Below, piece after piece: positions 15,772 through 29,735 of a stretch of 64,000 nt of DNA. The DNA comes from Ceratodon purpureus (lineage: Eukaryota > Streptophyta > Bryopsida > Pseudoditrichales > Ditrichaceae): positions 7,355,243 to 7,419,242 of the forward strand of contig CM026425.1 in the NCBI GenBank assembly GCA_014871385.1. Direction: 5' to 3'. The notes under the pieces are model-generated. The model saw only the letters and a list, made by a program, of their open reading frames with translations, was not told the origin of the DNA and made no database searches. Both the position numbers and the translations under genes were made by a program. The first letter of the stretch is position 1, and each line of letters begins with the position of its first letter.

Positions 15772-18700
15772 ATGATGGACGCCGTCGGAGGGATCGAGCG
15801 CATGATCAAGGCCGCCAAGGCCTCCGGATCGCTCAACATCGCCAATCGCAACCTCACGTAACGTCTTATTGCTCCCAACTTACAACACACTTGGCTTTCA
15901 TCCATCAATATTGCTGAATGCCCAGATCTACTATCAACGATCGATCACTCGGGTTTCGTGTCACGTTTCAGTTCGGAGATGGATTTTTCTGGATTTTGGT
16001 AGAGTTTGGTGGAGTTAATTGTGGGGAGTGAGTGAGACTAGTAGTGTATGTATGTGAGCCTCAGCGATGGAAATGGTGAGGATTTGCGGTTTCTGGACTT
16101 GGAGCAGCTTTTGTGGTGTTGTTATGGTGTGATCCAACTGCCAGTTTGGGCTCTTTCTGCGCTTCCCCACCCATCAGATTGGAGTCAGAGTAGCGGAGCA
16201 ATGATGCATGGAAACTGCCTCTTAGCTGTTTCGGAGCTGGATTGGATTGGATTGGATATGGCGTTTTTTTAATATTTTTTTATGGTATTTCTCACAGAGA
16301 TGCATCGGTTGCGTACATTTGTGATGGGTTGGAAGCGTGGTTGTCGTTTGGGTCGTGGGTAGTGTTGTCAGAATTGCGAGGTTTCAATCGTTGGAAAACT
16401 GACATACAGAAGGTGAGGTGTAGAATCTGCGAGTTTAGCCAGTACGTTGGGCAAGTCAGTGAGCTTAGGTAGGCCTGTTTGTTTTGGTTACCAGATTGAG
16501 GCATCGATGTTATGATGAGGAAGTAGGGTGCATTCGTCGCAATGGAATTGGTCTTTCAGCATTGCTGTGTTTGCGGGAAGCTTAAAGACAGAAAGTAGCA
16601 GAAGTTGGAATTTGGGAGTTGAGAGAGGTGGGATAGTTTTCCTCGGAAGATTAATTCGTGGGTTATGTTTTATAAACACCTAAGAATTGTCATTGTGCTT
16701 TTGTTGGCAGAGAGGTGCCTCCCCGGATCTACAATTTGCTGAATGAAGGTGGCTCCGAAGAAAAGTGGTGGGAGGTACGACCCTGTCTTGTCGAATGCCT
16801 TCTTCTTCTATGTATATTACAGCGTTGATAGTCGATTCCTGAGGCGACATGACAATAGTTCAGAGCAGACTTCAGAAAGAAAATCTAAACAAATTTATAC
16901 TTGATAAAATCCAAGTTATTTTGAGAAGATGTCATAAGCCTCTCAGTGAACAACTTGGGGGGCAGTATTGGGGCAGTATTTGTTATTTCTTGGCTGACAC
17001 ATTGATCGATGTTAGGTGGTGGAGATTCAGAAGCTGGACATATCCCACAACTGTATAACAGCCTTATCCGATCAGTTGGGGGGCATTGGCTCACTTACTA
17101 TCCTTAATCTTAGCCACAACCAGCTAACCACTCTCCCTGCAGCCATTTGCAAGTAAGTTTCGTATCGTCATTGCTCTTTCCTTACCTCCGTAAAACCTTG
17201 TAAGTGGTGGAATTCTTACGTCGTGGTGGTTCTGGTGGTTCTGCTGGATAGTCTTGCACTATTGAAGACGCTTGATGTCTCTCGAAACTCCATCGCTGAG
17301 CTGCCTTCGGATCTAGGGCTTCTGACTTCTCTAGTCAGGTCTGTTTCTTCAACTGTTATCTTTATTATAGGATTGGAACTGATGGAGTTTTTGTTAGATT
17401 CCTAAACCTCTTCATAAGTCATTCCTCAAATTCTATATGTTTTGAGCTTTCTGGATCCTTAGTTGGTTAACCCTAATTAACGTATCGTCCGGGAAATAGC
17501 TCAAGCAGGAGTACACGCCTGAACATTTTTAGGTTGCTAATGCTACTGCCTACTGAATTTCTGCCTTTAATATGTCAGACTCAACTGCTCACACAATTCT
17601 TTGTCCAAGCTTCCGGATAGCCTTGGCAAGTGCTCCGAGTTAGCAGAGCTCAAGGTGCGATGGTTTTCCTGATTAGCCATTTATGGTAGATAATCTAGTG
17701 ATAGCTGTTTCTGTGTTTGTCAAAATAAAATATGAGCGTTTTCTGATATTTTAATAGTCGATAACATCTTTTTTTACTCAATTAGAGAGTTCTACACTGC
17801 ATGATCGTGCAAGACTTTGCATCCTTGGTTGCTTACTTAATTAACGGATTGAGGTGACTTTTTGTTAGGCACACAACAATTCGCTAGTGACTCTTCCGGA
17901 GGAACTGAAGTGCTGCGCGAAACTCTCCAATCTTAACATTGAGGCATGAAACATTGCACGAGTTGTTTTGACAAATTAGTGTTTTTTCATCTTCTTATAG
18001 AATAGTTACAGTTGTGATTGTTCAGTTATGCTCATACTAAACGAGTTGTCTGTTGTTTTCTGTGTTTGTTCTTACGTCTCTATATTTGAAAAAGTTCACA
18101 TTGCAATACAAAAACGTTTAAATTCTCATGCGGGAAAATCATGTCTTGTAGATTTATCATTTCATTACTTGTTCTTGAGGTTCTCTTCGGCAAGTCAATT
18201 AGTTATGGATTTTTGTGGTGTAACAGAGCAATCGCATCGGTGAGCTATCGGAGGACTTATTCAGCTCTTTACCAAATTTGACTGAATTGAGTGCAGGCAA
18301 GTACCACTTTTTGGATATAGCAGGACTTGATGTCACTTCCTTGTCTATTGAATTGATAAACGGGCAAGTATTGTTTGTTCCGACACCTGTTTAAGTCACT
18401 TAATCATCCTCCGTGTTTAACTCTTACGTGCTTGATTTTGCAAAGGTAATTCTTAATTCCAGCTACAAGAACACCTTAGTGATTCCATTTTTTTGCTTGT
18501 TAGTGTTATGCTCGTGTAGTCTTCTAAATGTCCGTTTGTGCGCAGGCAAAAATGCAATTACAGCGTTGCCTAATTCGTTGGGAAAACTTTCGAAGCTCGT
18601 TCGCATTGATTTTCATCAAAACCGTATGGACCCCATCACACGAGCAGATTGGACATTTATTGATCCGCTCTAGTATGTTATAGCAAGTTTTAGTTAGATC

Positions 18701-21700
18701 ATTTTTCGATCTTCTTTCTCGGAAACCCTGCTCATGATGCTTCAACCTCTTAGTATCTTGAAAAGAAAATATCAGTAAATGCTTTCTTTTGTTTTGTGAT
18801 AGGCCTCACTACTCTTCCGGCAACGATCGCGGGTTGCACTGCCTTAAAGGAGCTTTATCTGGGGTCTGTATCTGTTCGGATTTCTATATCAGTAGATCGA
18901 GATCTATTGCTGTATTCATGTTATATAAATACCAAATATGTGGTCTGTCGATTGATTGTAAGTGTCATTGAACGTAACGTCCTATTGAACATCGGTGATG
19001 GTATTCTTGTTTAGCCTGGATCCATTCTCAAGTTTACATCTACAAAACTGTTAAATACTGTGAGTGTAGTAATTGATGTGTGCGTTTTTTTGCAGTGACA
19101 ACTTGCTGAAGGCAGTTCCTGCCGAGGTCGGACAGCTGAAGACTTTGAGCAATCTTGATCTTCATTCGAACCAGGTACTACATAGCCATGCTTTATTCTT
19201 CTCCGAGGAATTACAGAATAACTTGTAATACTGGAGATTGCAACAGGCTCTTGGATGTTGTAATGTTGGTTTTGAGTAAGTCCTTCAAGTTGAATTCTGT
19301 GAGGTAATATTTATACATGTTCTATTGGATATCAGCTGACAGAGTTTCCAGCCATGGCTTGCTCACTGCGATTATCACTGCTGGATCTGTCGAACAACAA
19401 CTTGTCTGGCTTGCCATCTGAGCTTGGTATGTCAGCTCGATTGTGCTGTATTTGGTGCTGTGTATTTGATGAACATGCGTCAGTGCACTATGTTTACTCT
19501 CTGCGCTACATCGAAAGGAGGGCAAAAGAATGTTTTGGTGTTATTGGGGGAACTTGTGTGAGACCCAACTTCACTTAACTCACATATTGGTGTTAATTGC
19601 TGATGCCACTGCATCTGGTTGGGGCAGGTTCTATGACTTCTCTACGTAAGTTATTGCTTGGCGGGAATCCGATGCGGTCCCTTCGAAGGTACACTGTCTA
19701 AGTAGGGTGCACAAACTCTGACGGTGGATGTTAAGCTTTTCCAAATGATGCGTCGTCATCTTTAGTACCCAAGTTTCAATTGCGCTTAGTATTTTAATCC
19801 CTTATGACATGTTTTTCTTGCAGCACACTTGTCTTGGGCCCCACACCAGCTTTGCTTAGATACCTCCAATCTCGAATGCCATCTACAGCGGCTGAAACAG
19901 GCAAGAAGAACTCCGCATTGCAAGTTCTGATTCTTTACGTTGTTAAAGGAGTCTTCTGTTTAGGAGGTTTCATAAGCTGAACAAGTGAATGATATATTGG
20001 AGCTGATATAATACTCCTGTGCCCTGTCGATATGCTCCTAGTAGTATCCTTTCTTTCTGGGGATACTCTTTAACTAGTCTTTGACTCGTCTTCTTCTGGC
20101 TTTCGTGAAAGTGGAGATGCTCCGAACAAAGATAGTTAGATCAGAAGTTGACTTGAATAGACTGCTTTCAATGTAGACTAATTAGGTGGTGCTAGTTTTA
20201 TTCTTCAGAAGCGCAGGAGCAGGCCCCAGAAACAGGAAATATTTTCGGTACCGTAGGGCAACCTGACCAGATTTCGCGTGCAGCTCGTCGAGCCACGTCT
20301 TCAAAGGTTTGTCCTCTACCTCAAATATCACTATGCTAATCATTCGTGTGTTCTGTTTGTTACTAGTGAATTGGAAGTAGCAATGCGACTGCTAAAAATT
20401 AATATACATATCGTTCCTCTATTGTTGTTCTTGACCGAGCTTCCTAGAACTCAGTCAGATACCCGTATAATTGGCCATGATTTGACTGAGTAATTGATGA
20501 TAAATTCACAATGACCTCACATGCATTGAATGTCTATCATAATAGACTGTTTTGTTTATATGGCGTGTTTTTATATTCTGCCGTCAGCCGTTTTTGACTG
20601 AGGTTTCAAAACGAAATAGATGGAATGGCTTAGATAAACATTCAGTTCTTGAATGATCTGACACATCCTTGTGTTGATGATTCGATGTTACGTGAGCAGA
20701 TTCTGTCTTTGCCAAAGAAGAATCTCGTGGAGGTTCCCGCAGCCGTGTGGGAAACGACGGACATCACAACTGTAGATCTGACCCATAACCAGATCAAGGT
20801 GTTGCCAACCGAGCTTTCAATGTGTTCAGCATTGGAGGTGAGATAGCTTGAAAAGCACTGTATCATATTATCTTAGAAAGATCTATTGCATTTCCCGTAC
20901 GGTTCATTTAGGTAAAGGGAGGGAAATCATGGTTCTGCATTCGACCTTGTTAACCTTGGGAAGGAGCCAGCCTTCATAATTTTCTAACTTATGAACACCC
21001 TCATTACAATGTGTGTTCTACTTTGAAATTTTTATTGTGGTGAGTTAAATCTTTCCTGCATGTTTTCACCGAGAAGGTTTACAATGATGATGTTTGATTT
21101 GTTCAATGGCGCAGGTTTTGATGCTGTCACATAACAAGATTGCAGAGTGGCCAAGTGCAGTGCTAGGTTCCGTTCCAAGCCTCCAAGAGCTGCATCTTGC
21201 TTACAATCCTATTCGTGAGGTACACCCAACATATTCTAATTCCGTCAGTTTCTTTTAAGGTAGAAACACATTGATCATATTTTTTTAAGTGTACATTGTC
21301 TTCGACCTATAGGTTTACAGCAGAGTGCTTATCTGAATATCCGCGCCCAAAATGCTATAGTAGCACAACATTGGCAAGAACTGATGGCAATCTATTTTTT
21401 ACTGAAACAGTTTCCACAAGGGGCGTTTGTTGCGATTGCAAAGCTTGTTGTATTAGATTTGAGTGGAATTCCGATAATGCTGCCTCCTCCTCCTGCATTA
21501 GCAGAGATGCCTAACCTTCAAGATCTCCTTCTAAGGTAAATGAATCACAGCTCATTGTCTTGTTCCAGATAAATTATTAGACTTGACTCTTCAATACAGG
21601 TTTGAGATGATTGAAAGCAGGCATTTTGGAGCGAGGATGCTGATAAATAGATGTATTGGTTAGTTATCCTTGGGTTTTTTGACAACAGAGTCGATTGCAC

Positions 21701-22656
21701 TATTCGCTGGAATTACTAGTGAGTAAGATTGGACACTTATATTGTTTGAAGGTTAATGTTTCTGTATCCTTGAGGAGATATGTTGGCAAGTCTGGTTGTC
21801 ACTTTTTCTGATTGCAATGTTTGGATGCTGGGTTTCAGGAGGACACAACTGCAGGATTTCCGAGAGGATTTCAGGTCGTTGCAGAAATTACGTTTACTTG
21901 ATGTCAGCCAGAACTCCATCAGCGTCGTGCCTGAGGTAATAATTGTAAAACCTATTTATGTCAGCAGCTTGACAATAACGAATTATTTTTATTTCTGAAA
22001 CTGTAATTTGGTTCTGGATCGGTTGTCCTTATGCATGCGCATGCTTCTTTAGTCATTTGCGACTGTCTTTTCGTGTATTCACTTTGTGTAAGTTGCATTT
22101 AAGTTAGTATTGACACGTTAGCGATCATGCTGCAGTGGATTACTTGCTTGGCTCGGTTGGAGACTCTTGACATTTCCGACAACAACGTCTCACAGCTTCC
22201 GCCGAAATTGGTAAGTCAGTAGTTATGTTGTGAACTTCTGCTGAGCATTTTCAGATTATTTCGGATATTGGATCTGTTTTTCACAAATATCTGCTTGTTC
22301 GAGTGCAGGGACTACTGGAGCCTTCTTTGAAACATTTGAAGGTGGATGGCAATCCCCTACGCAGGTACTTATCCTAAAGTCTCTGTGAACTTCTTCACTG
22401 TCTTTACTTGTCTGTTCTAAGACATCCTATTATGTCCCCTTTGTAAGCTCTGCAGATTTCAGTGTGAAAGCTTGAATTTATATATGTGCTGTGTACCTCT
22501 CGGTTTTTTCCTTCAAAATGTTTGCCTGGATGGGCATGGGACTCACAATTGTGGTCTTTGAAAATTTGCAGCATTAGGCGAGGAATTTTGGAGAAGGGTA
22601 CAAATACACTACTTCGTTACTTGCTAGACAGAATCCCTGCTGGGGAGAGGGTTTGA
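15772..22656 (+). CDS. LRRC40-type leucine-rich repeat protein
   Basis: Intracellular LRR protein of the LRRC40 type; the plant family is poorly characterised and is probably an interaction scaffold. Twenty-one exons: 15772-15857, 16711-16774, 17016-17152, 17252-17338, 17579-17654, 17869-17943, 18227-18296, 18546-18623, 18803-18863, 19096-19174, 19336-19426, 19628-19688, 19824-19900, 20209-20306, 20700-20837, 21115-21219, 21411-21535, 21839-21935, 22136-22210, 22309-22364, 22572-22656, giving 606 aa, the family length. N terminus [19 protein letters not shown] and KWWE match the family. About twenty LRR units of the LxxLxLSxNxLxxLP type follow, with a non-LRR linker (around [18 protein letters not shown]) between the two LRR blocks. 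The C terminus is [18 protein letters not shown]. There is no signal peptide or TM segment. Two introns, and possibly a third, appear to use GC donors (see findings). Confidence 0.93.
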
Positions 22657-23476
22657 ATGGCTGACGAGTGGAAGAGTTTTGCTGTTGTGCATTCAACATG
22701 TCAAAGTAGCCTTCATATCACAGTCTAAGAATTTGAAAGAACTAGTTATCCGTGGCCAGATCGAGCCTATTTAGAATTGTTCACGCTACAACTGGGCCCA
22801 AGACTGAGCTCCTGTGATGCTTAGACGGAAAAAGCGAGGCAATCTGTTGTGAATGCAAATAAGATTATTTATCCTAGTTTTAGGCATTGATATTTGGAAA
22901 TGCTGAGATGTACGAGATCGTTCCAGGCACCTGATTTTCTGAAATACATATATTTTATTGCACGAGGGTGTCACTGTTTGATCCATATGAATGTAGAAGT
23001 GAGCCCACTGAGAGTAAGGTTTACATAATTACATAATTACAAAGGCACTGGACGATTGTTGAATTGTGGTGGGATATTTACAGGTGGAGTTCTAGGCGGT
23101 TATGACGCGTAGGGTCATATTCTTTACTACTGTTATACTTCTTACTCCAACTCTTGCTTGTTAAACTTAGTAGTTCACGCTTCCGCGAGAGGTGTTGCTT
23201 CTATCACTGGCAAATCCTGTCACTCTTATGTTGTGTGTACTCTATTTCTGCGTGTACGTTTTTCTTTTTACATGTTCACATCATTGTGTCTTTTAAACTG
23301 GACACTAGGAATTGGAGCATGTAATTTAAAGATAGACACTTGCAGCGCCACCTGAGCATTGGCATATGCACAGATATGATCGACTTTGAAGATGGGGACA
23401 AAGGACTTGGCTAACCAGTCATGGTTAAATTCCTCTGGATGTGTAATGTGCTTCAGCTTCTCCGATGTGCTCCTGA
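22657..23476. other. Convergent 3' region between LRRC40-like and LEA_2 genes
   Basis: About 0.8 kb separates the two stop codons, which face each other. The stretch presumably holds both 3' UTRs. No extra gene is seen. Confidence 0.6.
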
Positions 23477-25267
23477 TCACGGAGAATGTCTTCTCAAGCG
23501 ACGAATATCACCACTTTCTTCTCTTCGCGGTGGTTCACAGTAAGTAGCAGTTACAGACTCAGTATTTGGGTTCAATAAAACGTTGCAAGCAATGATCTCT
23601 GTGAAGTGTTTTTTCACAAGGCTACCGAACAAGTTGACGTGCGACTTCACAGAGATTGTGAGGCCAAGTGCGATGTGGCGGTTCTCTAATATGGCTTGCT
23701 GAAGGCTTGGTCCTGCCCCATACAAAGGTTCGTACTCAGAGTTGGCTTTGATTACAACATCCCTTTCTGAATGGCAGTCTTGGTAGAAGTCTGGCACCTG
23801 GAGAATAGAATACATGGTAATATGAGGATTCTGTAGTTTAATTGAATGGACTTTGAAATTATTGGTTCGAACGGCGTCCGTGACCTTTATTATTTTCAAA
23901 ATTACACTACAATGACTGGTTGTAGAAGTAATATCCGTTATTTGTTTACCTGGCCATGTGCAATCGGTCTTGGGAGGTACGAGAGGCCGACAGTTGCGCC
24001 GCTTACAAATGCGCCATAGTGCTTAGAGGGATTAGAGAAAGACAATTTAACCAGTGACTCCAAGCTGACCATATCAGTGGGTACACCTGTTCTATCATAG
24101 CCTTGGTGGACGTTAAACCTCCGAAACTCCACTCCCTGCATTTTGAGAAAAATATATTAGTAAACAGGGTCAGGATATTCTCTTGATGAGCGGTTTCTAC
24201 TCTACATTTTGTCATTCCTAATCAAGTCACTCTCACAGATACGTTGATGCTCCCAAATTTCCCGTGGTGCAAGTGACTCCGTTTCTTCTGCACCACCTCT
24301 GTTTCGTAGGTCGTTGCAAATGTTGAAATAATCACTGTTCTGGATTCTTGCTTTTTACTTTACAGTTGCACTGATTGCGAAGGTGGACCTTATTTGTTTT
24401 GTCGGTGATTGCAGAGAGAGTCCACAGTGCATGATAAGATGTGGTACGGGATGGATCTTTTGTACTGAAAGACAGTGGTCCCTCATTTGGGTGTTAAGAT
24501 ATGTTTTCAGTCTACACAACAGTGAATGGTTCGCTTAGTAGAGAGGTGCCACGAATTATTATTTTGTTACCGCTTTCATTGAATTAATTGAGTTGTTTTT
24601 TTCCTCTGCTAAGTGTCTTAGTTCTTTCAGTGCCAAGAAGCTCAATTCTTGCAGACAAGGACGGGATAGGAGTGCGCACCTTGAAAATAGTGCTAGGTGC
24701 GTGGGGATGGCAAATGAGCCAGTACATGGAAGTGGACAGAGCCAGTAAGAATGTCGTGAGAAAGACTGTCAGACACAACCACAAAGTAAAAGATTTCAAG
24801 ATGTCGCAACACCTTGATCGAGCGTTCTCCTCAGTCCCAAAACCAGCCTCCTCGTCGCACGTCTCCCACTTGTTCGGCACCAGCGATGGCGGCCTCGACT
24901 TGCACCAAGACTGCAGGCGAGCCGAAACATCCGGCAAAGAGACGGGCTCCGATGTGCAGTTGCTCAAGAACGACGTGCTCCTGCTCAACAAACTGGCACT
25001 AAACGGCTCTGTCAATCGCTCAGACGTTCTGTGATCCTCGTCATACCCATACCCCACTGAGCTCATGTCCACCACAGTGGACGGACTCTCCACATAGTAC
25101 GCTGGATATGCCATCATGTGCTGGCGGTGCCCAGCATTATTACTCTCCATATTGTTGTACGGGGTGGCATACACGGAGTCACAAGTGGACGAGGGATAAG
25201 AGTCTAGGAACTGCGGGCAGTTGAGAAGCGTCGTTCTCTGCTGGTCCTGCATCAGGAAGTACTCCAT
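23477..25267 (-). CDS. LEA_2 / NDR1-HIN1-like membrane protein (YYVQSPS class)
   Basis: Single-pass membrane protein with a LEA_2 domain, related to plant proteins sharing a cytosolic YYVQSPS motif; the molecular role is not established, though NDR1/HIN1-like relatives act in stress and defence at the plasma membrane. Three exons: 25267-24680, 24135-23950, 23797-23477; phase-0 GT-AG introns; 364 aa. Res. 1-155 form a Ser/Tyr-rich cytosolic part with YYVESPS at 57-63. Res. 161-185 are a TM segment (TLWLCLTVFLTTFLLALSTS) followed by WLICHPHAPSTIFK. The remainder is a LEA_2-like beta domain (FRRFNVHQGY, LVKLSFSNPSKHYG, IALGLTISVKSHVNLFGSLV) ending after FTEIIACNVLLN plus a 20-residue charged tail. 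The genomic ATG at 25267 is the first in frame. Confidence 0.88.
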
Positions 25268-26574
25268 CGGAAATAATATCCAAGATGTCAGATATATCCT
25301 CTACTTGCACGAAAACGCAGCAACTCCAAAACCTCTCACAACCTCTGGGTACACTCTCCCACACTTCTCACTCAAAACACTTCTGGGTACCCTGAACAAA
25401 ACACCTTCTAGCTTCACTCCTCCCTGCTGAAGCTTCACAAACTACATCCCACCCTCTCCTCCTCCCAATCGCAGCTTACAAAACTATCATGACCAGAACT
25501 CATCAGCATGAAACGCCCTTGACAGCTTCTCGCAAATACCATGAGCCAGATGACTGCTATCTGATGCTGCTCCAAAGATAGCCAAACTCTAACATCAACA
25601 CCTTTCACCTCTTGCCTCCTGAACTTCTATCCTGGTCTGCACAACTAATTACCTCTCTACTCAAACATGGCAATCCATTACCAAACAGCAGCAGCAGTAG
25701 TGCCCAAATTATCTACAGCATGAGCTCCAAACCTCTTGTGTTTTTCTCAAAGCCCTCCCGTCTCTTCGTTCCAAACACCAAGCTCGATACAACTACACGA
25801 GATGGCACTGATCGGAACGAGATTTGTACATGCGAAGCAAGAGGCATGACAGATCGAAAGGCCACAGCGCAAGAAACAGTTACCGGACGTCCGTCTCATG
25901 ATCCTGGGACCCAACCGATTTTCGCCCGCCGGCGATCACCGGTCGCCGCTAGTTGGTGTCGTGAGACCTGGGCGAGGAGGACCGGTGGTGGGCGGTGTGG
26001 GGAGTTCTGGTGACTGGGGGAGCCGGGGATTATAATTCTCGAGTACCCCCGTAAGAAGGCAAGAACGCTCGCGTGCATCTGAGCCGTTGGAGGGGCTGAT
26101 GATGACGGCTGAGATTGGTAGCCCCTGGGGGTTGCAGTTACAGAAGGCTTGCCGAATCTGGAGAGCTTGGGCACGTGTGAATGGGGGGTTTCTTGAACTA
26201 GATAGATGCCTTGGGGAAGGTCAGGGTCGTATTCACACGCAAGAATATCGAGTTTATGTGACCAAGTTCTTGCCCTGAATAGTAAAAGTACCGTATGTCG
26301 ATAGCAGGTTCATTCATAAATATTTCTAAAACAAAAAACAAAAAATATTTTGAAATTTTAGAATGGAAAACAAAAATATGAGAAATTATTTTATGTGGTA
26401 TTCGTTTAATTTTAATCCATCTAAGGTTATTTTTTATGGTTTTTTTAGAAAACTATTAATTGAAAAATTTAAATTTTGAAAGAAGAACCTTATTTTTCAA
26501 ATATTATAAAAAAAATATTAAAAAATAATAATAATAATTTAAAAAATAAAAAAATAAAAACTCTTGTTGAAGTA
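25268..26574. other. Upstream region of the LEA_2 gene
   Basis: Probably the promoter and leader of the minus-strand LEA_2 gene. Moderately GC-rich up to about 26.28 kb, then abruptly AT-rich. The ATG frames at 25612-26013 and 26087-26278 lack family motifs or splice signals and are not called. Confidence 0.5.
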
Positions 26575-26894
26575 CGGTACATAAGAGTTGTTGATTAGTG
26601 TTATATGAAGATTAGCGTTATTTACCAAAAGTTAACCATTACACTATTTCTCAACTCTTCTGAGATTAGTGTTCATTTTGGATCGCCTTTGCAATCAATG
26701 CTCCTTGTCTTTTCTTCAAGCCACCAATTGCACCAACTCCAATAAATTCTTCCACTTGCAAGAAAGTTTGCATGCTCTCACATTTAGTTATATGTTTTGA
26801 AGATTAGTGTTGTAACATTATGGTGGCGTGTGACATTTAGTGTTATAGTTTGCAATTAACATTTGTAACACTAATCAACAACTCTTGTGTAGTG
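26575..26894. mobile_element. Possible CACTA-like MITE
   Basis: The right end reads, inverted, CACTACACAAGAGTTGTTG, close to the consensus CACTACAAGA end of plant CACTA elements. The left end, CGGTACATAAGAGTTGTTG at 26575, matches it except for three terminal bases and one inside. The inverted match continues through ATTAGTGTTA, giving about 30-bp ends on a 320-bp AT-rich element. The three-base flanks do not match, so it is old or the left end is eroded. Confidence 0.5.
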
Positions 26895-29604
26895 ATTTTC
26901 ATTGGAGAACTTTTTTTAAGTTTGAAATATTTTTTCTATATTTTTATCTAAATATGATTATTTTGGGCTATTGCAATGTCAACATGTTTTTTTTTTTTTT
27001 TGGAATTTTATTGGTGAAGTTGTACAAAGTTTGGCCAGTTATTACCAAACTTTTGTTTTTGCATCTGATGTGTTCAGGAGCTGAGGTAACAATCTTGGAG
27101 TCTTGAGGGGATATAAATTTATTGCAGGGGTATGACTAGTGTTTTGCTACGAGAAACACTAGTAGGACCTATATTTTTGAGCACATTGACCGTACATTGG
27201 TTTGTCTCCTCGACAAATTCCAATGCAAAACGATCAAGTGAGACGAAACGAGGTGTATAATAAGGTGGTTAAGCCATCACCAAGTGGCTCCTTTCACCAA
27301 TAGCTATGGATATTATCCGCAATCAATGTTGTAATGATGTTGGTTGTAGCATGAGTTACAATTGGTAGTGGGTTCTCTTTTGATGGTTTTAGTATATATA
27401 AGTGTGGTTATGGATTTGTTGTTGTTGGTTTAAGCACCTATAGTAAACAAAAAGAGGTGTACCTATATGACGTGAATGGAATGGGTCATACTACAACTTT
27501 GAAAATTTATAACTAATTCATTCTTCATCCAAAAATTATGTTTCAACTTGTGTTGGAATCTATTTCTTCTTACTTACGGTTAAAAAGTAACAACACTAAA
27601 TAATATCAATACCTCATATCCGTATTTCTTATTCAGTTGGGAATGGGGTAACGACCTTAAACGTGCCTACACTCACAATGCAGCGCTGGGGAATCCATTT
27701 TTGCAGTTTTTCGAATGCTGAAATATATGTTTTTATCTCCCATGATAAGGAGGCTGATACTGATGCGGTGCTTGATTCAAGTGTGCTGTGTGAATGGGCC
27801 GTTGTAAGTGCAGTACAGATGTGACACTGTGTGTTATGAACATGATATTTGAAACGGTCAGTTTTCCTGTGGGAATCTTCCAACTTCATATTCAGAATCT
27901 TCACAACTTTTACAACCTTGATTCAGAATTCAACACGAGAAGCTGCATAACTTAAATTCAGCATTGAAGCAATATCCAAAATCTTAAACTATACAATTTC
28001 TAAATCGAAGCCAAATTATAGACTTCTAAGATTAAACCTAGCTTAATTTAAGCTTAGCTTGGAGAGTGACTTAGTACTTGACCCATTGTAATTGGTGGGT
28101 ACTTGAAATGCTAATAAGTAATAATAAAGGTTTACTTCATGTACAGCCAAGTAATTGACAATATTTGGCTAGTTTGATGTAGGAACTGAGATTAGATGGG
28201 GTGCCGAGATTAAGCCATCAACAAATCTTTGGAAAGAGAAAAATGAAGCATCTACCATAATATTTGTTGCTCACCAAAATTAGAAGCTTGACCTTTTCTT
28301 AAATTAGTTAATTAAGAAATTAAAGAATAGAAAAATCCATTAAAAAGTTCAACAACAACATTGAATTAGGTATGTAAGATGTCTTTTAAAAAGCCACTTG
28401 GCCCCGGCCCCCTATTCATTACTATTATCAATAGACCACTAATCAAAAACAAGTTTAGTTCTTCAATAAAACATCAAGGCCACTCACATGATCAATTTTT
28501 GTAATAACAAGTAGTGATACAAAATTTTCTATTCAAGAAACTATTTTCTAAATAGCTGTTATCTTTTAATCTGCATTTTTTAGATGATTATATATATTTG
28601 TTTATAAAATAAGCCTAGTGAACCTATTGGTATAATGTGATTTGATGCCTTTTAAATCACCTACTGTAAAACCATAGCAAGTTCGTTCAAAATAATTCTA
28701 AAAATAAACAACATAAAAATCAGAAAATTTTGAAGTCAGGAAAACAAAAATATAGGAAATTAGTTTTTGCAATATTTTATAATTTCTAAGCCATTTAAGG
28801 CCACTTTTACTACCGTAATCATTTGCAAAAACAAGATTGAGAAATTCTTTAAAAAACAAATCTTAATTTTTCCAAAAAAATAATTATCCATTTCCTAGGT
28901 GACAAACCTGCTATGGTGTCATGGTATATGGTAGTATTTTTAATGACTTTTTGTACCAAAATTTTGGTTGTTAATAGAAGAATTTAAAATAGACAATAAT
29001 GAAAATTATTACATTTTGAAAAAACCAAACTTTTAGTTTTATAAAAATAAGCAATAAAGGAAAAAATCCTTGAACTATCAATAATTGCATTTTTAAGGTC
29101 ATATTGGATGTAATTTAATTATTTGAAGTTTAAATTTCAATACTCTAAAGATCATTTATGAGAATAACTTTTTCTTAAAATTATTTTTCTCATGTTCAAT
29201 GAACATTCAACACCTAATATTTTTCAGAGAAAAACAATTTAATTTTTTTTGCACATTTTTCATGTTTTAGCTTTTAAATTTGGAGATTTTGACTAAGACT
29301 TTTTATATTCATTATTTGAATAATCAAAGGCTCCTACTTGTCTACTTTGAAAGAAGGTATGAGAGTAACATTGGTTACATATGACTTGGTAATCCTTTTA
29401 ATAATATAAAACCTAAGAAATTATCAATTCATTACAGTCTTGAGATAAAAAGTCGTTTTTGGATTATACTTAAATATATTTTTTCTTTAACCTTATTTTT
29501 TATAATTGAATATAATTGAGTATGCTTTATCAATTAAATTTATAGATTTACCAAGATTATCTCAAAGGAAATTCAATAACCACCACCCAATAGGTGAGTG
29601 CAAA
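26895..29604. other. AT-rich intergenic region
   Basis: No gene recognised. A small hairpin (CTAGTGTTT/AAACACTAG) lies near 27136-27163. Around 27.64-27.84 kb the base composition rises and one plus frame stays open (containing NVPTLTMQRWG and SHDKEADTDAV), preceded by an acceptor-like TTATTCAG. It may be an exon fragment of an unknown gene, without partners. Confidence 0.45.
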
Positions 29605-29735
29605 CACTAGTAGAAATACGGTCTGAAATGACTCGTCCACAATGACACAAATGGTCCAAAATGACTCAAACTTGAGTCATTTTGGACCATTTGTGTCATT
29701 GTGGACGAGTCATTTTGGACCATTTTCTACTAGTG
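29605..29735. mobile_element. CACTA-type palindromic MITE, 131 bp
   Basis: The element is almost one inverted repeat: CACTAGTAGAAA at the left and its exact complement TTTCTACTAGTG at the right. The arms contain AATGACTCGTCCACAATGAC and ACAAATGGTCCAAAATGACT and meet around 29670. It is flanked by AAA on both sides (29602-29604, 29736-29738), the 3-bp duplication typical of CACTA elements (established). The arms are nearly identical, so insertion looks recent. RNA from it would fold into a long hairpin. Confidence 0.88.
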
